From: Pseudolabrys sp.
GTDB taxonomy: Bacteria > Pseudomonadota > Alphaproteobacteria > Rhizobiales > Xanthobacteraceae
Length of the DNA stretch: 64,000 nucleotides
NCBI GenBank assembly: GCA_030684935.1
Contig: JAUXXH010000042.1
Location: 54,975 to 118,974, forward strand
Direction of reading: 5' to 3'
The notes below the pieces were generated by a model that saw only the letters and a program-made list of their open reading frames with translations, did not search any database and was not told where the DNA came from. A program made the position numbers and the translations under genes. Below, piece by piece: positions 51,571-63,635 of this stretch (position 1 is its first letter; every line of letters begins with the position of its first letter).

Positions 51571-52137
51571 CTACTCGCCGGCTTCGTGCGCTTCGGCACC
51601 GAGGTTTGTGGGCAGTCCGAGCCACAGGCGGCGGACGCGCACCAGAAAACACAGCAGCGCGGCGGTCGCGCCGATGACGACAATGGCCTTGACGGGCCAG
51701 TCCGGAAACGTGAACACGCCGCGCACGCCGATGAAATAGCCGCGCTCGTAGGATTGAAGCATCAGCGGCACCGTGCCGACCACGATCAGCGCCATGACGA
51801 TGGCGCCGAGCAGTTCGAAGCCGGCGGCGATGGCGCGGCCGCCCTGCGCGCCGCCGGCCATCCGCGCGATGAAAGTGTCGGAGCGGGTCAGCTTGCCGAG
51901 CCGGATGGTGTCGGCCAGCTGGCAGAACACGATGACCGCCAGCGATACGGCGACGAATTCGATCATGCCGGCGATCGGCATGTTGAAGAGGGTGCGGCCG
52001 CCGGCGTCGATGTCGATCAGAATCACGAGCGCCAGCACCCACAGCGAGCCGATCGCGTTCATGACGATCACGGCGCGATCGAGCAGCGTCGTCCGGGGCG
52101 GCGGCGCTCCGGTATTGGCGTTTGCGGCGTCCTGCAT
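51571..52137 (-). CDS. dctQ: TRAP transporter small permease DctQ
   Basis: Small four-helix membrane subunit, 188 residues, with hydrophobic segments near 25-50, 60-80, 110-135 and 150-170. GGRTLFNMPIAGMIEFVAVSLAVIVF is typical of DctQ. It is transcribed after dctP and just before dctM. A long GC hairpin separates it from dctP. Confidence 0.9.
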   Translation of the reverse strand: MQDAANANTGAPPPRTTLLDRAVIVMNAIGSLWVLALVILIDIDAGGRTLFNMPIAGMIEFVAVSLAVIVFCQLADTIRLGKLTRSDTFIARMAGGAQGGRAIAAGFELLGAIVMALIVVGTVPLMLQSYERGYFIGVRGVFTFPDWPVKAIVVIGATAALLCFLVRVRRLWLGLPTNLGAEAHEAGE

Positions 52138-52151
52138 GAGGCGATCAGATT

Positions 52152-52188
52152 TCCGCCGGCCGGGGCAGAGGTGCCCGCGGCCGGCGGA
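52152..52188 (-). other. Intercistronic hairpin dctP-dctQ
   Basis: Perfect 10-bp arms TCCGCCGGCC (52152-52161) and GGCCGGCGGA (52179-52188), with an inner GGGC/GCCC pair. There is no U-run. It probably stabilises the dctP message or lowers read-through into the permease genes, as often seen downstream of binding-protein genes. Confidence 0.55.
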
Positions 52189-52194
52189 GACCGG

Positions 52195-53271
52195 TTACTC
52201 CTTGTCCCAGTCGCGCAACGGCTTGGCGCCGCCGGCGCGCAGACCGTCCATCATGGCGGTGAGATAGGCGTTGCCCGGCAGGCCCGACTTCTCGGCAGCC
52301 GCGGCCCATTCCTTGGCCAGATTGGGCAGCGACTTGGCCCAGGCGCGACGTTCTTCCTCGCTGACCGGGATGATCTTGCCGCCGCCGGCCACGAATGCCG
52401 CGCGCGACTTGGCGCCGGTTTCCACGGCCAGTTTGGCATGACGGTCGCGCAGCTCGATCGCCGTGTCCTTCAACACCTTCTTCACCTCGTCGGGCAGCTT
52501 GGCCCAGGTGTTCTTGTTCACGGTGAGCGCCTTGTTCACGGCGGTGCCGAAGCCGATGTCGACGAAGTAAGGTGCAACTTCGAACAGCTTGAACGAGACC
52601 GCGCCCTCAATCCACATGATGCAGCCGTCGGTGACGCCGGTCTTGATGTTATTGAAGTAGTCGGCGAGCGCGCCGCGCACGCCGGCGGCGCCGGTCGGCT
52701 GCAGATAGCGCATGTTGTCGCCGGCGGCGTTGATGCGCATGCCCTTCAGGTCCGACGGCTTCTTGATCTCGCGCTTGGTGAACAGCTCATAGCTGTCGAT
52801 GGTCGAATAGTTGGTGAGCAGCACCTGGTTCGCCTTGTCGAACTGTCCCTTGAATTCGGGAAACTTCTCGGCGAGGTCGTCCATCACCTTGGACATCAGG
52901 CCCGGGTCGGTGCTGGTGAAGGGCATGTTGAACGGCAGCACGTTCATCGGCAGCCGGTCCGAGTAAAACGGCACGGTGATGATGGCGATGTCGCCGAGGC
53001 CCTGCTCCATGGCCGAAAGCACGCCGCCGGGCTTGGCGATCTGGCCGCTCCAGGCTTGCGTCCAGTTGATCTTGTACTTGCCGGTGGCGGCGAGCTTCTT
53101 GTCGACGGTCGGAATGTAGAATTCGACGAACTCCTTCACCCAGCTCGCGCGGGGCGGATAGCCGTCGATGGCGGTGAGGTTGATGGTCTGTTGCGCGCTG
53201 GCGGCAAACGGAATCGACGCAAGCGCCAGCGCCAGACTCAGGCGCCGAAGCAAAGCATTGCCCTTGATCAT
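52195..53271 (-). CDS. dctP: TRAP transporter substrate-binding protein DctP
   Basis: Periplasmic receptor of the TRAP system, 358 residues. Signal peptide about 1-25 (LLRRLSLALALASIPFAASA). DctP-family features include LKGMRINAAGDNMRYLQPTGA (the ligand-Arg region) and the KTGVTDGCIMWIEGAVSFKLFEVAPYFVDIGFG block. The ligand is not predictable beyond a small carboxylate. ATG 53271 follows AAGGAGA. First gene of dctP-dctQ-dctM. Confidence 0.94.
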   Translation of the reverse strand: MIKGNALLRRLSLALALASIPFAASAQQTINLTAIDGYPPRASWVKEFVEFYIPTVDKKLAATGKYKINWTQAWSGQIAKPGGVLSAMEQGLGDIAIITVPFYSDRLPMNVLPFNMPFTSTDPGLMSKVMDDLAEKFPEFKGQFDKANQVLLTNYSTIDSYELFTKREIKKPSDLKGMRINAAGDNMRYLQPTGAAGVRGALADYFNNIKTGVTDGCIMWIEGAVSFKLFEVAPYFVDIGFGTAVNKALTVNKNTWAKLPDEVKKVLKDTAIELRDRHAKLAVETGAKSRAAFVAGGGKIIPVSEEERRAWAKSLPNLAKEWAAAAEKSGLPGNAYLTAMMDGLRAGGAKPLRDWDKE

Positions 53272-53550
53272 GAAATTCTCCTTGAACCGTGTTTCCCCGA
53301 AGGCCACATTTTTTGTTTTGTTCGTGGCCAGGCGTCGTGTCGCTTCATCAAACATTGACTGGCGGGCGCATCTTGTTGTCCGCGCACAAGTTTAGTCAAC
53401 CTCGCAGTGCGGTCACAGTGTCTCAGGGAGGCCCACGATACGGGTCTTCTGCGCGTACGGCTTCCGGTCCGGGAGCTCTGCCCGTATAACAGGCAGGCGG
53501 GCGACCTGAATTTTCGCCATGAGAACAGAAACGTCTTTTCGGATTGTCCG
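53272..53550. promoter_or_regulatory. Divergent region between dctP and an alpha/beta hydrolase
   Basis: A 279-bp noncoding gap expected to hold both promoters. No operator or -35/-10 pair stands out by eye. The long open frames through it are extensions of the flanking genes and look non-coding. Confidence 0.3.
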
Positions 53551-54417
53551 ATGCCTTACGCCGTCACGCCCGACAAGGTGAAACTCTATTACGAGGAGGT
53601 CGGCCAGGGCACGCCGATCCTGTTCGTCCATGAATTCGCATCCGACCACCGCGGCTGGGAGCCGCAGTTGCGTGAGTTCGGCAAGCGCCATCGCTGCATT
53701 GTCTATTCGGCGCGGGGCTATACGCCTTCCGACGTGCCGGCGGACAAGGATGCCTACAGCTACCGACACGTCATGCGCGATTGCGTCGCCGTGCTCGACC
53801 ACCTGGGGATCGACCGGGCGCATGTCGTCGGCCTGTCGATGGGCGCCTATACGACATTGCAGGTCGCGCTCAGCCATCCGGGCCGCGTGCGCTCGATGGT
53901 GCTGGCCGGTATCGGTTCCGGCTCCGAGCGCTGGTTCACCGACGAATTTCACAAGAACGCGCATGCGCTGGCCGACACGTTCGAGCGCGAAGGCGCCGCC
54001 GCTGTCGCCGCCACTTACGGGCTCGGCCCGAGCCGCGTGCCCTTCCTGCTAAAGGACCCGCGCGGATTTGCGGAATTCGCGCAGCGGCTCGCCGGCCATG
54101 ACGCGCAAGGCTCGGCCCACACCTCGCGCGGCTTCCTGGGCGCGCGGCCGTCGCTCTATGATTTCGAAAGCGACATCGCCAGGCTGACCGTGCCGGCGCT
54201 GATCGTGGTCGGCGACGAAGACGAGCGTTGTATCGAGCCGAGTTTGTTTCTGAAGCGGAGCATCCCCGCGTCCGGCCTGGTGATGATGCCCAAGACCGGT
54301 CACGTGGTGAACCTGGAGGAGCCGGACCTGTTCAACCAGGCAGTCGGCGATTTCCTCGCCCGCGTCGAGGCCGGCCGCTGGCTGCCCCGCGATCCGCGCA
54401 GCCTCGCCGCTCGATAG
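53551..54417 (+). CDS. Alpha/beta-fold hydrolase
   Basis: A 288-residue alpha/beta hydrolase. The nucleophile elbow is GLSMGAY (Ser), the oxyanion region starts PILFVHEFASDHRGW, and the acid and His are in VVGDEDERCIEP and KTGHVVNLEEP. No signal peptide. The substrate is not evident; the divergent TRAP transporter suggests a link to carboxylic acid or ester use (inference). I take ATG 53551 (MPYAVTPDKVKLYYEE), since the upstream part of the frame looks intergenic. Confidence 0.88.
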   Translation: MPYAVTPDKVKLYYEEVGQGTPILFVHEFASDHRGWEPQLREFGKRHRCIVYSARGYTPSDVPADKDAYSYRHVMRDCVAVLDHLGIDRAHVVGLSMGAYTTLQVALSHPGRVRSMVLAGIGSGSERWFTDEFHKNAHALADTFEREGAAAVAATYGLGPSRVPFLLKDPRGFAEFAQRLAGHDAQGSAHTSRGFLGARPSLYDFESDIARLTVPALIVVGDEDERCIEPSLFLKRSIPASGLVMMPKTGHVVNLEEPDLFNQAVGDFLARVEAGRWLPRDPRSLAAR

Positions 54418-54486
54418 CCGGGAACTTTGCGCCGGGCCGGTGATTAGAGAGGCGACAAGTTCCCGCGCCGCCTTGAGGAGCCGCCG

Positions 54487-54663
54487 ATGCTGAAATGGGC
54501 CGTTATTTTCCTGCTGATCGCCATCGTCGCCGGCATTTTCGGCTACAGCGATGTGCAGGCGGCCTCCGCCACCATCGCGCAGTGGCTGTTCGGCATCTTC
54601 CTGGTGCTGTTTCTAGGCGCGCTCGCGATCGGGCTTTTCATCAGCAAGAAGTTGACGTCGTAA
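54487..54663 (+). CDS. DUF1328 small membrane protein (YtjA family)
   Basis: A 58-residue protein of two transmembrane helices (MLKWAVIFLLIAIVAGIFGY and the later WLFGIFLVLFLGALAIGLFI) joined by a short loop and ending in Lys-Lys. It matches the DUF1328/YtjA family, widely conserved and of unknown function. TTGAGGAGCCGCCG precedes the ATG, a good ribosome site. It converges with gyrB, 14 bp apart. Confidence 0.88.
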   Translation: MLKWAVIFLLIAIVAGIFGYSDVQAASATIAQWLFGIFLVLFLGALAIGLFISKKLTS

Positions 54664-54677
54664 ACGCGGGTTGCCGC

Positions 54678-57152
<2,475 letters not shown>

Positions 57153-57167
57153 TTATTTGTGTGACAC

Positions 57168-57199
57168 GAAAAACAGCCCCCGTACAGGGTAAAGTGGCT
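57168..57199 (-). terminator. Terminator-like hairpin in the gyrB leader
   Basis: On the minus strand CAGCC (57199-57195) pairs with GGCTG (57178-57174) around an inner CCC-TGTAC-GGG stem, then TTTTT. It lies about 60 bp before the gyrB ATG. It may end upstream transcription or act as a gyrB leader attenuator. Confidence 0.4.
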
Positions 57200-57266
57200 G
57201 CAACTAATATATTGATTTGAAAGAGATTTTTGGAATGCGGCGGGCGTTTGAAACCGCTCCCTTTAG

Positions 57267-57305
57267 GCCGCCTGCGGCGGCTAACGGCCGCCCGAAAGGG
57301 GCGGC
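57267..57305 (-). other. Tandem GC hairpins downstream of the 63-residue gene
   Basis: GCCGCC-TGC-GGCGGC at 57267-57281 and GCCGCCC-GAAAG-GGGCGGC at 57287-57305, both perfect, in the gap before gyrB. They are possible terminators or a stable 3' end for the small gene. Confidence 0.5.
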
Positions 57306-57317
57306 GCGGCCGGCATG

Positions 57318-57509
57318 CTAACCGAGTTTGTGCACCTGCAATTCGGCGCCCCGCAGGTGGCGGAAGGCCGGTTCGTAGTCGGGGATCGGCTTGCTGAAGG
57401 CGTTCAGCGCCGCCGACAGAATTTCGACGCGATCGAGATCGACCCGCATGCTGTCGAGCGCTTGATGCAGTTCGCGTCTCACACGATCGATGGCTTGCTC
57501 CGTTCTCAT
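57318..57509 (-). CDS. Conserved-looking 63-residue protein between recF and gyrB
   Basis: I do not recognise a named family. The predicted protein is charged and helical (RTEQAIDRVRRELHQALDSM, DLDRVEILSAALNAFS) with a C-terminal PDYEPAFRHLRG segment. No membrane helix or signal peptide. AGGAAAGTGAG precedes the ATG at 57509. It is transcribed with recF and gyrB direction. Function unknown. Confidence 0.6.
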   Translation of the reverse strand: MRTEQAIDRVRRELHQALDSMRVDLDRVEILSAALNAFSKPIPDYEPAFRHLRGAELQVHKLG

Positions 57510-57665
57510 GGCCGTACTCACTTTCCTGGTTGTTCGGTTCAATGCCGCGTTGCCGCACGTGACGTTAAGAGCAGGCACCGGGTATGGTTCCTGACACGGG
57601 TAGTTTCAACTTGTTGCTATTAATGGAACGTCTCTGAAACGCTAATGACACGTGAATCAGGGAAC

Positions 57666-58808
57666 TCATGCCGGTTCCACGCTACCGCCGCGTACCTGCA
57701 ATAGCTGCGCGCGGCCGACAATGTCGCCAAACGCCGCCGGGTCGGCGCCGGTCATCCAGACCTGGGCCTCAAGCGCCGTGAGCGCGTCGTATAGCGCCGC
57801 GCGCCGCGCCGGGTCGAGGTGCGCCACCACCTCGTCGAGCAGCAGCATCGGCGCAAAGCCGGTCATGTCCTTGATCAGCCCGGCATGGGCCAGCACCAGC
57901 CGGATCAGCAGCGCCTTCTGCTCGCCGGTCGAGGCATCCGCGGCCGGCACGCCTTTGCCGGCATGGGTGACCAGCAGGTCCGAACGATGCGGACCGTCGA
58001 GGGTGCGGCCGGCGGCGGCATCGCGGCCGCGGTTCTCTTTCAGCAGCGCGCGGTAGCGGTCCTCGATATCGAGCGCGCGATGCGTCGGCAGCATTTTCTC
58101 CATCCAGCCGTCGAGCGCGATCTCGGCAACGGGAAACTCGGGCGCCACGTTGCGCGCGGCGGCCAGCGCGCCGGACAGGCGATTGACGGTCTCGGCGCGC
58201 GCGGCGGCAACTGCCACCGCCACTTCCGCCGTCTCATGCTCGATGGCGTCGAGCCAGTGCGGATCGCTGTGGGGGGTCTCAAGAAGCCGGTTGCGCGAGC
58301 GCAGCGAACGCTCCAGCGCCGAGACGCGGCTGGCGTGCTGGGCATCGACCGCCAGCACCAGGCGGTCGAGGAACCGCCGCCGCTCGGCGGCGGGGCCGTT
58401 GAAGAGCGGATCCATCGCCGGCGTCAGCCAGACCACGCGCAGGTGGTCGGCAAAGGCGGTGGCGGACGACACCGTTTCGCGGTCGATGCGGCAGCGGCGG
58501 GCCGACGCCTGTTCCTCGCCGACCGGCGGGTCGATGCCGGTGCCGAGCGTGGCGAGGCCCAGCATGCCCTCGATGTCGGCCGATACGGCCCAGCCGCCAT
58601 CGCCTTCGCTGAAGGCCAGTTCGTCCATGGTGGCGCGGTGCAGGCCGCGGCCGGGCGCCAGTAGCGAGATTGCCTCGATCAGATTGGTCTTGCCGGCGCC
58701 ATTGGCGCCGGTCAGCACCACCGGCCCGGCGCGGTCGAGCGTCACCTGGGCGGCATGATAGCTGCGAAAATTGTTCAGGCTCAGGCGGCGGATGAAAGCA
58801 GAGGTCAT
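57666..58808 (-). CDS. recF: DNA replication and repair protein RecF
   Basis: SMC-like ATPase that loads RecA at gapped DNA. It has 380 residues. Walker A is LTGANGAGKTNLIEAIS, the ABC signature is STGEQKALLI and Walker B is MLLLDEVVAHLD. The N-terminal FIRRLSLNNFRSY is diagnostic. Start ATG 58808 is preferred; the frame extends upstream through a palindromic repeat. In many bacteria recF follows dnaN, which is not present here. Confidence 0.95.
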   Translation of the reverse strand: MTSAFIRRLSLNNFRSYHAAQVTLDRAGPVVLTGANGAGKTNLIEAISLLAPGRGLHRATMDELAFSEGDGGWAVSADIEGMLGLATLGTGIDPPVGEEQASARRCRIDRETVSSATAFADHLRVVWLTPAMDPLFNGPAAERRRFLDRLVLAVDAQHASRVSALERSLRSRNRLLETPHSDPHWLDAIEHETAEVAVAVAAARAETVNRLSGALAAARNVAPEFPVAEIALDGWMEKMLPTHRALDIEDRYRALLKENRGRDAAAGRTLDGPHRSDLLVTHAGKGVPAADASTGEQKALLIRLVLAHAGLIKDMTGFAPMLLLDEVVAHLDPARRAALYDALTALEAQVWMTGADPAAFGDIVGRAQLLQVRGGSVEPA

Positions 58809-58822
58809 GGCGCTGCGTTTGT

Positions 58823-58870
58823 AGTCGTCACCGCCCGGCTTGTCCCGGCCATCCGCGCGTTGCATGGCAC
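58823..58870. repeat. Partial family B palindromic repeat
   Basis: GTCGTCACCGCCCGGCTTGTCCCGGCCATCCGCGCG-type half-unit directly upstream of recF. The second half is degenerate. Confidence 0.5.
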
Positions 58871-58945
58871 CGGCGCGCCAAGGTCATGCGAAAAACCGCC
58901 CCTGTCAGGGACGGATGCGCTGCCGGCCGGCAATAGGCGGAAGGT

Positions 58946-59458
58946 TCAGCTCGGCTGCCAGGCGTAGGCGACCTTGTCGAGCGTCTTGGCGCCGAAGCGC
59001 TCCGACGAGCGGGCGACGGCGCGTCCGCCGAGCGCGCGATAGAATTCCATCGCCGGCTCGTTGTCGGACAGAGCCCACACCACCATGCTTTTCAGGCCGG
59101 TCTGCTGCAGGTCCTTGCGGGCGGCGGTGAACAGGCGGCGGCCGAAACCGAGACCCTGGAATTCGGGGCGCAGATAGAGCTCGTAGACCTCGCCGTCATA
59201 GAACAAGCTGCGCGCGCGGTTGCGGCCGTAATTGGCGTATCCGGCAATGCGGTCGCCGAACTGCAGGATGGTGATGCGGCTGCCTTTGCGGATGGCGGAA
59301 TCCCACCAGTCCGGTCCGCGCCGGTTGATCAGCTTGTCGAGTTCGTTGCCGGGGATGATGCCCTGATAGGCCGTGCGCCACGCTGCGTCGTGGGTGGCGG
59401 CGACGTCGCCCGCGTCGGACGTCTTGGCGCGGCGAATCTCGATAAGGGTCGTGCTCAT
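58946..59458 (-). CDS. GNAT-family N-acetyltransferase
   Basis: A 170-residue acetyltransferase. The pyrophosphate loop is FQGLGFGRRLF, preceded by the EVYELYLRPE strand, and the VVWALSDNEPAMEFYRALGGR block is typical. The acceptor is unknown. It sits between typA and recF on the same strand. Confidence 0.88.
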   Translation of the reverse strand: MSTTLIEIRRAKTSDAGDVAATHDAAWRTAYQGIIPGNELDKLINRRGPDWWDSAIRKGSRITILQFGDRIAGYANYGRNRARSLFYDGEVYELYLRPEFQGLGFGRRLFTAARKDLQQTGLKSMVVWALSDNEPAMEFYRALGGRAVARSSERFGAKTLDKVAYAWQPS

Positions 59459-59638
59459 TAACGAATAGAAGCAATGAACCCCGCGGCCTTCAAGCCCTAT
59501 CGTTAACGATCGGTAAACGGTGTGGATTACTGGCCACAGGGCGTCCGAAAATGGGGCACCTTGCCGGAAATCGGTGCGGCCGCTGTGCGCCCGATGAGCA
59601 GCCGGCGTCTTTTCGCTGCTGTGCGGTAGAAAGCAAAG

Positions 59639-59662
59639 CGCCGGCTGCGATGGCAGCCGGCG
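59639..59662 (-). terminator. Terminator downstream of typA
   Basis: A 10-bp perfect stem CGCCGGCTGC/GCAGCCGGCG with a 4-nt loop, 38 bp past the typA stop on the minus strand, followed by CTTTGCTTTC. Confidence 0.7.
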
Positions 59663-59700
59663 GTTTGATTCGTGAAGCGTTCGACGTTTGCTGCGGCCGC

Positions 59701-61533
<1,833 letters not shown>

Positions 61534-61595
61534 AGTTCAGTTTCCAAATACGAAAGCGGGGGTCCGCATAGAGCTTCCGAACGAAGCCCGTTTCC

Positions 61596-61629
61596 AAAAA
61601 ACGACAGGATTGCCGGAGGGCAATCCTGT
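61596..61629 (-). terminator. Rho-independent terminator between the M50 gene and typA
   Basis: An 11-bp perfect stem ACAGGATTGCC/GGCAATCCTGT with a GGAG loop (61604-61629), followed on the minus strand by CGTTTTTTGG. It lies 117 bp after the site-2 protease gene and 63 bp before typA, so it ends the upstream gene or attenuates typA. Confidence 0.8.
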
Positions 61630-61745
61630 GGGACCCGCGACGCGTCGCTATTGCGGCGCAATATAGTCACGAAGCAGCCGGAAGCAACCGGCTAAATGGC
61701 GTCTGGTTAAGGTTTGGACGGCGCAAAAGTGCGTTTTTTGGACCG

Positions 61746-62864
61746 TTAGGCCCCCGCCGGCCGGCTCCAGGGCCCGGCCCGGCCGGTTCCGGGCAGCGCG
61801 TCCTGGAGCATCATCATTTCGGCGATGGTTTCCGAGGTCACCAGGCCGACCAGCTTGCCGGTCGCATCGGTCACGCCGATGGCGGGCGCCTGCTTCTCCT
61901 GCAGCAGCTTGAAGGCGTCCTCCAGGCATTTGCGGTGGCCGATCACCGGCATCTCGACCGGGGTGGCGTCGGCGACGCGGGCGTCGGGGCCGATGGTCTT
62001 GATGGCGCGGATGATGTCGGCCCGGCCGAGCACGCCGACGGGCTTGCCGGCGCCATCGACCACCGGGAATTCGCCCTGGCTGGTCGCCAGCAGCGTCTGC
62101 ACCGCCTCGTCGACATGCGCCTCGGGGCTCAGCGTGGCGAACTGCGTCATCATGGCGTGGCTGACCGGCACGCCGCGCGACACCGCGCGCAGCGACACCA
62201 TGTGCGCCTCCGACGAGGCGGCGAGATAGACGAAGATGGCGATGAAGATCAGGATCGGGTTGTACAGCAGGCCGATGAAACCGAGCGCGAAGGCGGTGAA
62301 CTGGCCGATCGAGGCGGCAATGCCGGTCGCCCGCACATAGCCCATCCGGGTCGCGAGCAGCGCGCGCAGCACCCGGCCGCCGTCCATCGGGAAGGCCGGG
62401 ATCATGTTGAACAGCGCCAGAAACAGGTTCACCGCGGCCAGCCGGTCGACCAGCGAGATCTGCCCGTTCTCGACCGCGGCGGCGGCGCCCGATTGCAGCG
62501 AGGCGCCGAAAAACACCATCAGGATGAGGGCGATGGCGACGTTGACCAGCGGCCCGGCAATGGCGATGAGGAATTCCTGGCCCGGCTCTTCGGGGATGCG
62601 CTCAAGCTGCGCGACGCCGCCGATCGGCAGCAGCGTCACGTAAGGCGTCGCCACGCCAAAATAGCGTGCTGTGAAGATGTGGCCGAACTCGTGCAGCAGC
62701 ACGCACAGAAACAGCAGCACCAAAAACGCCAAGGTGTACCAGGCGGTGCCGGCGCCGCCGGTGGCGTAGCTGGCGGCGAAGATCCAGGCCAGAAACAGCA
62801 GGAACGTCAGGTGGATGCGCACCACCGTGCCGGCGACCGTGCCGATATTCAATGACCAGGACAT
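61746..62864 (-). CDS. Site-2 protease family (M50) membrane metalloprotease with CBS domains
   Basis: A 372-residue intramembrane zinc protease, resembling the Rip/SpoIVFB-like branch. The active-site HEFGH is in LLHEFGHIFTARYFG, and the second motif is NMIPAFPMDGGRVLRALL. About six transmembrane helices fill residues 1-225. Two CBS domains (about 245-360) end the protein, likely sensing a nucleotide or other ligand. The substrate is unknown. Confidence 0.9.
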   Translation of the reverse strand: MSWSLNIGTVAGTVVRIHLTFLLFLAWIFAASYATGGAGTAWYTLAFLVLLFLCVLLHEFGHIFTARYFGVATPYVTLLPIGGVAQLERIPEEPGQEFLIAIAGPLVNVAIALILMVFFGASLQSGAAAAVENGQISLVDRLAAVNLFLALFNMIPAFPMDGGRVLRALLATRMGYVRATGIAASIGQFTAFALGFIGLLYNPILIFIAIFVYLAASSEAHMVSLRAVSRGVPVSHAMMTQFATLSPEAHVDEAVQTLLATSQGEFPVVDGAGKPVGVLGRADIIRAIKTIGPDARVADATPVEMPVIGHRKCLEDAFKLLQEKQAPAIGVTDATGKLVGLVTSETIAEMMMLQDALPGTGRAGPWSRPAGA

Positions 62865-62954
62865 GCAAGCCTCATATGCTGTGTGTCACGTGAAACGTAG
62901 GTGCGGCGGGGATCCATTGCGAGGGTCGCGCGTTTGCCCAAGGAGGTCTTTGTC

Positions 62955-63245
62955 ATGGCTCAAAAACTCGACCCGGAGGCGCGCAAGGCGGCGCTCGGCA
63001 AACTCGGCGGCTGGACCGAGGTGTCCGGCCGCGACGCCATTACGCGGACATTCACATTCAAGGACTTCAACCAGGCCTTCGGCTTCATGACGCGGGCGGC
63101 GCTGGTCGCCGAGAAAATGGACCATCACCCGGAGTGGTCCAACGTCTACAAGACCGTCGAAGTGACGCTGTCGACCCATGACGCCGGTGGTGTCACGGAG
63201 CTCGACATCAAACTAGCCGAGGCGATGGACAAGATCGCGGGGTGA
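62955..63245 (+). CDS. phhB: Pterin-4a-carbinolamine dehydratase
   Basis: Dehydrates 4a-hydroxytetrahydrobiopterin (DCoH/PhhB family), 96 residues. The motif [17 protein letters not shown] with [13 protein letters not shown] is fully conserved. A perfect AAGGAGG precedes ATG 62955, so the longer upstream frame is not used. No phenylalanine hydroxylase gene is adjacent, so the role may be in pterin salvage (inference). Confidence 0.95.
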   Translation: MAQKLDPEARKAALGKLGGWTEVSGRDAITRTFTFKDFNQAFGFMTRAALVAEKMDHHPEWSNVYKTVEVTLSTHDAGGVTELDIKLAEAMDKIAG

Positions 63246-63600
63246 ATGGATGCGGCTGTCGCGCATGACGTAGAATATTTGGCACGCGCCTGCGCTGTCA
63301 CCGCACCGACCATTCCGCTGTCATCACCGGGCAATCGGGTCCGGCCTTCGGCCGGCCCGACTGTGGCACTTACCCGGCGATCCATGAGGCGATGCGTCAT
63401 CGGCAGACTTACTTAAGCCTTCGCCGTGCGGCGTCTCATCATGGATGCCCGGGTCAAGCCGGGCATGACGCAGAGTGTGACGCGCCGCAGAGTAGTCCGC
63501 TCATGCCCGCGGACGCGGGCATCCAGTCTTTGCCGCGTGGCCTGAAGCGCTGGGTCCCCGCTTCCGCGGGGACGAGCGGGTGAATGAGCCGATTCAATTT
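63246..63600. repeat. Repeat-rich noncoding stretch
   Basis: No convincing gene. It contains a family B unit from 63311 (GTCATCACCGGGCAATCGGGTC...), a half-unit at 63439-63470 (ATGCCCGGGTCAAGCCGGGCAT), and a full family C copy at 63497-63579 (CCGCTCATGCCCGCGGACGCGGGCAT to GGTCCCCGCTTCCGCGGGGACGAGCGG). Confidence 0.75.
63497..63579. repeat. Palindromic intergenic repeat, family C copy 3
   Basis: Same CCGCTC...GAGCGG ends and paired inner hairpins as the copies at 14313 and 31501. It lies just before the hairpin-dense element. Confidence 0.8.
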
Positions 63601-63635
63601 TCAAACAGCCAAGCGTCCTCGCCCGTATTCTTTAC

